From NCBI GenBank assembly GCA_002482765.1, contig DLGP01000158.1, positions 1 to 7,467 on the forward strand: 7,467 bases of DNA, read 5' to 3'. The notes below the pieces were generated by a model. That model saw only the letters and a program-made list of their open reading frames with translations, searched no databases and had not been told where the DNA came from. This DNA is from Alphaproteobacteria bacterium UBA7691. Lineage in GTDB: Bacteria > Pseudomonadota > Alphaproteobacteria > Ferrovibrionales > Ferrovibrionaceae. A program made the translations under genes and the position numbers. Position 1 is the stretch's first letter, and each line of letters begins with the position of its first letter. Shown here one piece after another: positions 1-4,478 of this stretch.

Positions 1-356
1 AGCAGCGCCAGCGCCACCTTCATCGGTGCCACCACATTGGTGGCCAGCACACGGCGATAGGTGTCGAAATTGCTGATCGTCAACGTCCCGTCACGATCGC
101 CATAGATGCCGGCATTGTTGATCAGCAGGTCGATGGCATGGCCTTTGTATTTTGCCGCCACATCATCCACCGCCATATCGTCGGTCACATCCAGGCGCTC
201 AACGGTCACCTTGTTTTCCGCCGCCAGGGCTGCCAGCGCCGTGGCGGTGGCCGGGGCGCGTACGGCGGCAATCACCTGCCAGCCCAGGCTGGCATAATGT
301 TTGGCAAATTCGAGGCCGATGCCACGGCTGGCGCCGGTGAGAAACACGGTAGGCAT
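1..356 (-). CDS. SDR-family oxidoreductase, N-terminal part (runs off the window)
   Basis: This is the N-terminal 118 residues of a short-chain dehydrogenase/reductase; the C-terminal part, with the expected catalytic Tyr-x-x-x-Lys, lies beyond the window start. Visible marks are the nucleotide-binding TGASRGIG at residues 7-14, an acidic LDVTD at 55-59 that normally contacts the adenine ring, and the NNAG motif at 80-83 inside DLLINNAGIYG. The overall pattern (LEFAKHYASLGWQVIAAVR after the glycine motif, and a conserved Asn after NNAG in ATNVVAP) is like the CsgA/C-factor and sniffer group of small SDRs. Substrate cannot be told. The ATG at 356-354 has a GGAG ribosome site placed in the end of the upstream transporter gene, whose stop is 7 nt away, so the two are probably cotranscribed and translationally close. 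Not broken as far as visible. Confidence 0.9.
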   Translation of the reverse strand, partial: MPTVFLTGASRGIGLEFAKHYASLGWQVIAAVRAPATATALAALAAENKVTVERLDVTDDMAVDDVAAKYKGHAIDLLINNAGIYGDRDGTLTISNFDTYRRVLATNVVAPMKVALAL

Positions 357-363
357 GGGGGAA

Positions 364-1326
364 TTACTCCGCGAGAGGCTGAACGGAAACAGGGGCAGCG
401 AGTTTCTTATATAACGGATAAAGCAGGCCGGGCAGCATGTACATCGGCAACTGGCCCATGGCGAAAAACACCACCATGTCAAATTCGGCACGATCAGCCA
501 GCGCCACCATCACCAGGCCCATATTGCAATTGCCGGTGAGCAGGCCCAGCGTGGCCGCTGCCGGCCGGCCCAGCCGGAAAACCAGCCGCCCGGCACCATA
601 ACCCAGCGCCTGCAAGGCCAGATTGGCGATGAAGGCGGCCAAAGTGGTGAGCGCAACATAGCCCGGATCGGCCAGCATCTTGTCGGTGACACCGGCCATG
701 ATCGCCACGGCAAACAGCACCAGCACCAGCACCGACACACCGTCCAGCAGCCGCGCATTGGCTGCCATCCAGCCCGGGCGGATCAGCTTGCGCAGCAGCA
801 GGGCGGCCAGGAAGGAACTGCCCACCAGCAGGGCGAGCCGGCCCATGAATTCCGGCAGCGACATTTCAATCTGGATGCCAAGCAGCAGCAAAGCCACCGG
901 CGGCAGGGTGAGCGGCACTAGCGCCGTGCCCAGCACGATGACAATCACCGCCAGCGCCGCGTCCAGCCCCAGGATCAGCGAAATCGCCGCCGCCGAGACA
1001 ATCGGCGGCGCGGCCGCCATCAGCACGATGGCGGCGGCCAGGGCCGGCGGCAGGCCAAAAGGCTTAAGCGCGCCCAGCATCAGCACCGGGCAGAGCAGCA
1101 GCAGGAAAGCCAGGATAGCCAGGATCAGCAAGGGCCGCCGGCCATAGGCTTTGAAAGCCTGCCAATCCAGCCGCATCAGCGCGATGGTGAGCGGGATCAG
1201 CAGCAGCGGCACAAAAAGCGGCCGCACCAGATCGGCCAGCCAGGGCAGGGCCAGCCCCACCAGCACACCGCCGAACATGAAGCGGGTGGCATGCTTACCA
1301 ACAAAACCAAGCAGCCCGCTCAGCAT
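364..1326 (-). CDS. BASS-fold (bile acid:sodium symporter-like) membrane transporter
   Basis: A 320-residue, highly hydrophobic protein with about ten predicted membrane segments, the usual size of bacterial bile acid:sodium symporter (BASS/SBF) proteins. The best signature is APPIVSAAA at residues 106-114 followed by LGLDAALAV, which corresponds to the BASS crossing segment (proline, small residues, then G-D-A-L-S-V) and continues into a proline-rich LVPLTLPP. The second is GNCNMGL at 265-271, in the place of the family's GxQN crossover motif. Both discontinuous helices are thus recognisable, but the residues are divergent, so this is a distant member and the substrate (organic anion, pantoate, amino acid or other) cannot be assigned. 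The ATG at 1326-1324 has no good Shine-Dalgarno. A palindrome lies 32 bp upstream. The SDR gene follows after 7 nt and is probably in the same transcript. Confidence 0.8.
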   Translation of the reverse strand: MLSGLLGFVGKHATRFMFGGVLVGLALPWLADLVRPLFVPLLLIPLTIALMRLDWQAFKAYGRRPLLILAILAFLLLLCPVLMLGALKPFGLPPALAAAIVLMAAAPPIVSAAAISLILGLDAALAVIVIVLGTALVPLTLPPVALLLLGIQIEMSLPEFMGRLALLVGSSFLAALLLRKLIRPGWMAANARLLDGVSVLVLVLFAVAIMAGVTDKMLADPGYVALTTLAAFIANLALQALGYGAGRLVFRLGRPAAATLGLLTGNCNMGLVMVALADRAEFDMVVFFAMGQLPMYMLPGLLYPLYKKLAAPVSVQPLAE

Positions 1327-1357
1327 GACCAGGCGCAGCCGAAATAGGATAGAAACC

Positions 1358-1375
1358 GTGTTTCACACGAAACAC
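1358..1375. promoter_or_regulatory. 18-bp palindrome upstream of the transporter (operator or degenerate parS)
   Basis: GTGTTTC-ACAC-GAAACAC is a perfect inverted repeat with 7-bp arms and a 4-nt centre, lying 32 bp upstream of the BASS-transporter start codon. A weak -10 like TATCCT sits between it and the gene on the minus strand, so its position fits an operator for a dimeric repressor such as a TetR-type protein. It also matches 14 of 16 positions of the chromosomal ParB site TGTTTCACGTGAAACA: both arms are identical and only the centre differs (ACAC for ACGT). No regulator gene lies beside it. Confidence 0.5.
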
Positions 1376-1545
1376 AAAACGAACGATTTCCCGGCCAATA
1401 CATGCAAGCTCTTGATTCTTATGGGGCGAAGCGAAAGGCCCAGGTGGCGAGACGGCAACCAGATCGTTTGTTCACGACCAAATTCAGCATAGCGCAGGAA
1501 ATAGCCGGTGCAACAAGTTGGGCATGGCCGCGCCAGCTATCGCCA
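1376..1545. other. Intergenic region with no gene
   Basis: Together with the preceding palindrome this makes a 219-bp gap between the transporter start and the methyltransferase stop, both on the minus strand. No supported ORF, RNA gene or T-run terminator is visible. A 6-bp stem (TCGCCA/TGGCGA, 1540-1545 and 1554-1559) straddles the methyltransferase stop codon but has no T-tract. The transporter promoter should lie here, yet no convincing -35/-10 pair stands out. Confidence 0.5.
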
Positions 1546-2214
1546 TCATGCAGTGGCGACCCAGCCTCTGAATGAGAATGCGGCATAAAACAGCGCTACA
1601 TCGGAAAAACCGGCCTTGCGGATCAGCGCTTCGTCTTCGGTGGCAGACAGAATCGGCAAATGCCCGGCCATTGCGGCAACAGCCGGCGCGGCAGCAACTG
1701 CCGCGTCATTCGCGAAGGCTACTGATCGCGATAGCCAGAGTGTGAGATCGCCGCCCGGTGGGCAGCTATGATGCGCAACCACCAGCTTTGCGCCCGGCCG
1801 CAGGCGTTGGTGGATTTGCCGCATTGTGTGCAGCCTTTCGTCGGGCGCAAGAAAGTGCAGCGTGAGCAGGCAGGTGGCGCCATCAAACGGCCCGGGCGGC
1901 GCAGTGTCGATATAGCCTTGCTGCAACGTGACCTGTCGTTGCACCGCGCCGAGGGCGCGGCTTGCCAAATCCAGCATGGCCGCCGAAGGGTCAATGCCCA
2001 GCAACTGCCAATGTGGCTGCGCCTCAGCAAACAGCTTCAGTTCAAGGCCCCCGCCAGCACCAAGCACCAGGATATTTGCCGTTGCCGGCGCCTGTTCGGC
2101 CAAAAGCAGCATCGCCATGCGCTGCATGTCGGCCAGCCCCGGCACTTTGCGCGGCGTGCTCTCGGCATAATTGGCCACCATGGTCGGATTACTGAAGGCT
2201 TCCAGCGGCCGCAT
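1546..2214 (-). CDS. Class I SAM-dependent methyltransferase
   Basis: A 222-residue Rossmann-fold methyltransferase. Motif I is LVLGAGGG at residues 49-56 (SAM-binding glycine loop after strand beta1), the acidic residue of motif II is D75 in GIDPS (ribose hydroxyls), and the motif IV region is the DGATCLLTLHFL stretch around residues 110-121. A PGAKLVVAHH stretch follows, typical of the beta5 region in the family. The N-terminal segment (YAESTPRKVPGLADMQRMAMLLL) resembles the helical cap that closes over the cofactor in small-molecule methyltransferases. The substrate is unknown. The gene starts 3 nt after the Rrf2 regulator stop, so the two form an operon and the regulator very probably controls it. 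Together they suggest a stress- or metabolite-induced modification system. Confidence 0.88.
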   Translation of the reverse strand: MRPLEAFSNPTMVANYAESTPRKVPGLADMQRMAMLLLAEQAPATANILVLGAGGGLELKLFAEAQPHWQLLGIDPSAAMLDLASRALGAVQRQVTLQQGYIDTAPPGPFDGATCLLTLHFLAPDERLHTMRQIHQRLRPGAKLVVAHHSCPPGGDLTLWLSRSVAFANDAAVAAAPAVAAMAGHLPILSATEDEALIRKAGFSDVALFYAAFSFRGWVATA

Positions 2215-2217
2215 CGC

Positions 2218-2655
2218 TTAAGCCGAGGCGCGCGCGGCTTGGCGCATCTGCACTTCACTGTTCAACTTGGCCAGCGATACCTCGCCGAAGCGGCGCAGCA
2301 GCAAAGCTTCCGCTTCCGCAAATGTTTCCCCCAACACGGCATTAACGGCTTGCTCGACCAGGCAGCCAGGCGATTCGCTGCGATGGCCCATGGTCAGCAA
2401 GTCGGGGCTGTCGAGCGCAATGTAGATGTCGCGGAGCGTAAGCTGGTGCAGGTCGCAAGCAATGCTCCAGCCGCCGCCATGGCCCTTTTCAGACCTGACA
2501 AAACCACGCTGCCGCAAGCCTGCCATCAGCCGGCGGATCACAACCGGATTGGTGCCCATGGCCTGGGCCAGGGCTTCGGAAGTGTGCGGGCCGGGCTGCA
2601 TGACCATATGCAGCAGGACATGCAGCAAACCAGATAAACGGCCATCTCGTTTCAT
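2218..2655 (-). CDS. Rrf2-family transcriptional regulator
   Basis: A 145-residue winged-helix regulator of the Rrf2 family. The helix-turn-helix covers about residues 25-50 (TSEALAQAMGTNPVVIRRLMAGLRQRGFV) and is followed by the family's wing signature KGHGGGWSIA at 57-66, then the L-T-L-R-D-I-Y helix (72-78). Iron-sulfur members such as IscR and NsrR have three closely spaced cysteines; here only C67 and C98 exist, so a [2Fe-2S] cluster of the IscR type is not expected. It is closer to the cluster-free YwnA-like subgroup. The start ATG (2655-2653) lies inside a 9-7-9 inverted repeat and has no Shine-Dalgarno, which points to autorepression and a leaderless or nearly leaderless mRNA. The methyltransferase follows after 3 nt. 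The effector is unknown; C98 could be a thiol sensor, which is only a guess. Confidence 0.88.
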   Translation of the reverse strand: MKRDGRLSGLLHVLLHMVMQPGPHTSEALAQAMGTNPVVIRRLMAGLRQRGFVRSEKGHGGGWSIACDLHQLTLRDIYIALDSPDLLTMGHRSESPGCLVEQAVNAVLGETFAEAEALLLRRFGEVSLAKLNSEVQMRQAARASA

Positions 2656-2676
2656 GTAACTTTATATGTTACATGA
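2652..2676 (-). promoter_or_regulatory. Inverted-repeat operator on the Rrf2 start codon
   Basis: TCATGTAAC (2652-2660) and GTTACATGA (2668-2676) are perfect 9-bp arms around the 7-nt spacer TTTATAT. The start codon of the Rrf2 gene is inside the left arm. Read on the minus strand, the spacer contains TATAAA (2666-2661), a good -10 box, with TTGCCA (2691-2686) as a possible -35 at a long 19-nt spacing. Transcription would begin about at the A of the ATG. A bound repressor would cover the -10 box and the start site. The likely ligand is the Rrf2 protein itself (inference). Confidence 0.75.
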
Positions 2677-2739
2677 TTAGTCGACTGGCAAGCCCTGCTG
2701 GCTGAACCGAATCAAAAAATTCCCACTGGACAAATAAAT

Positions 2740-2771
2740 TTCATCATTTAAGTTATTGTTTAAATGATGAA
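2740..2771 (+). promoter_or_regulatory. ArsR/SmtB operator on the arsR-family start codon
   Basis: TTCATCATTTAA (2740-2751) and TTAAATGATGAA (2760-2771) are perfect 12-bp arms separated by 8 nt (GTTATTGT). AT-rich dyads like this near the start of an ArsR-family gene are the usual binding sites of the encoded repressor. The ATG at 2764 and a second in-frame ATG at 2767 both lie inside the right arm. No Shine-Dalgarno precedes them. A possible -35 is TGGACA (2727-2732); a clear -10 at normal spacing is not visible, the best being TATTGT in the spacer. Confidence 0.8.
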
Positions 2772-3105
2772 GCAAACTCCTTCCGCCACCTCTCCCGCCC
2801 CGGCCGAACCTGGCCCGGATGTTGGCCAGCTTGCCGATATCTTTCATCTGCTCGGCGATATGTCGCGGCTGAAATTGCTGCTGGCCTGCCTGGAGCAATC
2901 CTGGCCGGCCACCGAACTGGCGGCGCATTGCGGCGTCTCGCCGCAAGCCGCCAGCCACCATCTGCGGCTGCTGAAGGCGGCGCGGCTGCTGCGCGCCGAA
3001 CGCCAGGGCCGCCAGATTGTCTACACGGCGGCCGATGAGCATGTGCGCCACATGCTGAAAGACATGATCGAGCATCTTGCCGAAGAGAAAGCAGGCCAGC
3101 CATGA
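2764..3105 (+). CDS. ArsR/SmtB-family metal-sensing repressor with alpha5 site
   Basis: A 113-residue winged-helix repressor. The recognition region ELAAHCGVSPQAASHHLRLLKAARLL spans residues 51-76 and the wing RQGRQIVYTAA 80-90. The last helix carries D91-x-H93, then H104-x2-E107. This reproduces the spacing D-x-H-x10-H-x2-(E/H) of the alpha5 sites of SmtB and CzrA, which bind Zn or Co across the dimer. Metal binding would release the repressor from DNA. C42 and C56 are the only cysteines, and the ELCVC arsenic site of ArsR is absent, so an As/Sb sensor is unlikely. Start: ATG 2764 (a second Met follows at once), inside its own operator. It overlaps the CDF exporter by 4 nt (ATGA), a translationally coupled sensor-exporter pair. 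Zn is the first guess for the inducer; Cd or Co are possible. Confidence 0.92.
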   Translation: MMKQTPSATSPAPAEPGPDVGQLADIFHLLGDMSRLKLLLACLEQSWPATELAAHCGVSPQAASHHLRLLKAARLLRAERQGRQIVYTAADEHVRHMLKDMIEHLAEEKAGQP

Positions 3106-3749
3106 GCGCCAGTTGCGGCCATCATCACAAGCATGAACACGGGCATGAACACGGGCATGACCACGATCACGGCGCCGGCGCCCCACGCCGCGCGCTGCTG
3201 ATCGCGCTGGGCCTCAATGCCGGCATGTTCGCCATTGAAATCGGCGCCGGCATTGCCGCGCAATCCACCGCTTTGCTGGCCGATTCGCTGGATTTCCTGG
3301 GCGATGCGGCCAATTACGGCATCAGCCTGATGGTGCTGTCGCTCAGCTTGATCTGGCGCGCCCGCGCCGCGCAGCTCAAGGCATTGTCGATGGGCCTGTT
3401 CGGCTTTTGGCTGCTCGGCACCATCCTGTGGCACCTGCTGCACAATACCAGCCCGGAACCCGGCACCATGGGCGCGATCGGCCTGCTGGCGCTGCTGGCC
3501 AACCTGGCCACCGCCTGGGTGCTGTTTGCGCATCGTGACGGCGACAGCAACATGCAAGCCGTGTGGCTGTGCACCCGGAATGACGCCATCGGCAATATCG
3601 CCGTGATCGGCGCGGCCGGCGGCGTGTGGCTGACCGGCGGGCAGAACTGGCCCGACCTGCTGGTGGCTGGCTTCATGGCATTACTGGCGCTGCAATCGGC
3701 CTGGCGCGTGCTGCGGCTGGCCAAGGCAGAATTGAAAACCGTGACGTGA
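3102..3749 (+). CDS. Short CDF-family divalent metal exporter, no C-terminal domain
   Basis: A 215-residue inner-membrane cation diffusion facilitator that would exchange a divalent metal for protons. The N-terminal tail has ten histidines within residues 7-23. Six membrane segments follow. The TM2 site is ADSLDFLGDA with D64 and D68 (D-x3-D), and the TM5 site is CTRNDAIGN with C157 and D161 (C-x3-D). In YiiP these four positions are D, D, H, D, so the TM5 His seems replaced by Cys. A further typical region is N134 in the loop/TM4 area. The chain ends right after TM6 (about residue 213), so the cytoplasmic ferredoxin-like C-terminal domain of usual 300-residue CDFs is missing. Natural CTD-less members are known, for instance MmCDF3 of Maricaulis maris. 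It is coupled by an ATGA overlap to the ArsR repressor, which probably regulates it. Metal identity is unresolved. Confidence 0.88.
   Translation: MSASCGHHHKHEHGHEHGHDHDHGAGAPRRALLIALGLNAGMFAIEIGAGIAAQSTALLADSLDFLGDAANYGISLMVLSLSLIWRARAAQLKALSMGLFGFWLLGTILWHLLHNTSPEPGTMGAIGLLALLANLATAWVLFAHRDGDSNMQAVWLCTRNDAIGNIAVIGAAGGVWLTGGQNWPDLLVAGFMALLALQSAWRVLRLAKAELKTVT
3132..3167 (+). repeat. 12-bp tandem repeat encoding the His-rich tail
   Basis: CATGAACACGGG occurs at 3132-3143 and 3144-3155, followed by the diverged copy CATGACCACGAT at 3156-3167. It encodes His-Glu-His-Gly twice and then His-Asp-His-Asp. Being in frame and near-identical, it could expand or contract by slippage and so change the number of metal-binding histidines. 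Confidence 0.8.
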
Positions 3750-3767
3750 GTCACAAGCGCCGCCATT

Positions 3768-3796
3768 CGCGCCGGTTTTGCTTGCAGCCCGGCGCG
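3768..3796 (+). terminator. GC-rich hairpin after the CDF gene (no clear T-tract)
   Basis: CGCGCCGG (3768-3775) and CCGGCGCG (3789-3796) form an 8-bp perfect stem with a 13-nt loop, 19 bp after the CDF stop codon. The four T's are in the loop, not after the stem, so an intrinsic terminator is doubtful; it may be a Rho-type end, a transcript-stabilising stem or chance in GC-rich DNA. Confidence 0.3.
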
Positions 3797-3816
3797 CCTG
3801 GCGGCAAAATATCGCC

Positions 3817-4011
3817 ATGAGCAGCATCTCAGCCATCGGTGGCTCCGCCGCCTACAGCCCCGCCCCGGCCGCAGGCCAGGGTATCGGCACCACACCCAGC
3901 GCCGCCCAGGCCCAGGCCGTGGCCAATCTGGCGCAGATTTCCGCCGCCCTCACCCAGTCGCTCGGCGCCCTGGCAAGCGGCCTCGGCGGCAGCGTGGATA
4001 TCTCGGCTTAA
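3817..4011 (+). CDS. Hypothetical 64-aa Ala/Gly/Ser-rich protein
   Basis: A small ORF with strongly G/C-biased third positions, which supports real coding. The first half is low-complexity and flexible (Gly, Ser, Ala, Pro); the second half (about residues 30-52, AQAVANLAQISAALTQSLGAL) looks like an amphipathic helix, ending in GLGGSVDISA. No Cys and no signal peptide or membrane span. The pattern of a short helix and a terminal G-x-V-D-x-S-A faintly resembles the small YjfB-type putative motility proteins, but the likeness is too weak to name it. No good Shine-Dalgarno precedes the ATG. An upstream in-frame TTG at 3778 would add 13 residues but falls in the hairpin region and was not preferred. 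Confidence 0.5.
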   Translation: MSSISAIGGSAAYSPAPAAGQGIGTTPSAAQAQAVANLAQISAALTQSLGALASGLGGSVDISA

Positions 4012-4039
4012 GCATCTGGGTGATCTTGGTGGTTTTACA

Positions 4040-4060
4040 ATCGCCCCGAATGCTGGCGAT
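4040..4060 (+). promoter_or_regulatory. Small hairpin next to the ribosome site of the HicB-like gene
   Basis: ATCGCC (4040-4045) pairs with GGCGAT (4055-4060), directly before the GGAG ribosome site (4061-4064). TACAAT at 4036-4041 resembles a -10 box, without a convincing -35. Either could influence expression of the downstream gene; both may be chance. Confidence 0.25.
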
Positions 4061-4072
4061 GGAGATGCGACC

Positions 4073-4330
4073 ATGAGCAAAGCCACCTACCCGCTGAAAC
4101 TGCCGGCTTCGGTAAAGGCTGCGGCAACACGCCTTGCCAAGGCGGATGGTGTTTCACTTAATCAGTGGATTGCCGCCGCCGTTTCGGAAAAAGTCGGCAG
4201 CGTTGAGAGCGCCAAACATTTCCTGCACCTGCGCGACGGCAACGCCCGGCCGGAGGATATGTTGCCGTTCCTGAACAATGCGCCGGACCTGCCACCTGAC
4301 CCGGCCGACGAATTAACGCGCCGGGACTAA
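4073..4330 (+). CDS. HicB-like ribbon-helix-helix protein (orphan antitoxin-type)
   Basis: An 85-residue protein with a ribbon-helix-helix fold at the N-terminus: strand TYPLKL (residues 5-10), helix A about 11-24 (PASVKAAATRLAKA), turn DGVSLNQ (25-31) and helix B to about 41 (WIAAAVSEKVG). This YPLKLP...DGVSLNQ-(W/F)-I...AVSEKVG pattern is typical of many alphaproteobacterial proteins annotated as HicB-family antitoxins. The C-terminal half (SAKHFLHLR then an acidic, proline-rich tail) would be the partner-binding or flexible part. The start is set by GGAG 8 nt before the ATG; the reading frame stays open further upstream, but that part overlaps the preceding gene in another frame. No HicA-like or other toxin gene lies on either side. 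It may act as a stand-alone DNA-binding regulator. Confidence 0.8.
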   Translation: MSKATYPLKLPASVKAAATRLAKADGVSLNQWIAAAVSEKVGSVESAKHFLHLRDGNARPEDMLPFLNNAPDLPPDPADELTRRD

Positions 4331-4346
4331 CGGCTTAACCATCCGC

Positions 4347-4374
4347 TTGCAATTCGGCGGCGGCGGATTATGGT
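4347..4374 (+). promoter_or_regulatory. Probable promoter of the TerC leader
   Basis: TTGCAA (4347-4352) and TATGGT (4369-4374) with a 16-nt spacer form a moderate sigma-70-like pair, each matching 4 of 6 consensus bases. Transcription would start near 4381, exactly where the first paired strand of the leader structure begins, which is mild independent support. Confidence 0.45.
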
Positions 4375-4380
4375 GTCGCC

Positions 4381-4478
4381 ACGTCCGGGCCCCTCTGGTC
4401 GCCGCGCGGGAGCGGTGACGATGTCGGACGCTAGGCACGACCTAGGGCCCTGATACTCCCGCCTGGATTCCGTTTGCC
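4381..4478 (+). ncRNA. Structured 5' leader of the TerC gene (candidate terC RNA motif)
   Basis: A roughly 98-nt untranslated leader with several nested pairings. P1: CGTCCG 4382-4387 with CGGACG 4425-4430. P2, inside P1: 4398-4404 with 4413-4419, 7 bp including one G-U, with the 8-nt loop CGCGGGAG. P3, immediately after P1: CTAGG 4431-4435 with CCTAG 4441-4445, 5-nt loop. The P2 loop GCGGGAG (4406-4412) is also fully complementary to CTCCCGC (4456-4462), 16 nt before the start codon, giving a possible pseudoknot or switch helix. No strong Shine-Dalgarno is seen near the ATG. A structured element called the terC RNA motif has been described upstream of terC genes in Alphaproteobacteria. I recall its existence but not its consensus, so the identity is inferred from place and structure. 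Confidence 0.55.

Noticed and set aside
1768..2637. 289-codon open frame on the plus strand
   Set aside because: It lies antisense to the Rrf2 and methyltransferase genes, has a composition typical of a GC-rich shadow frame (many His, Gln, Arg) and no recognisable domain.
3021..3557. 178-codon minus-strand frame with repeated MPVFMPVFM
   Set aside because: It is the antisense reading of the His-rich tandem repeat in the CDF gene and has no family features.
3741..3754. GTGAC-GTGA-GTCAC palindrome over the CDF stop codon
   Set aside because: Short 5-bp arms, partly coding, with no promoter nearby; likely chance.
3839..4330. Longer 163-aa version of the HicB-like protein
   Set aside because: The first 78 residues are a proline/arginine-rich out-of-frame reading of the 64-aa gene; GGAG before the ATG at 4073 marks the real start.
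4355..4366. CGG triplet run as a microsatellite
   Set aside because: Only four units, ordinary in GC-rich DNA; it lies in the spacer of the probable TerC promoter.
4381..4478. yybP-ykoY manganese riboswitch before the TerC gene
   Set aside because: This riboswitch often precedes TerC-type genes, but I cannot find its conserved GGGGAGUAG-type loop and the matching ACAUAC segment here. The different fold fits a terC-type leader better. A covariance search would settle it.
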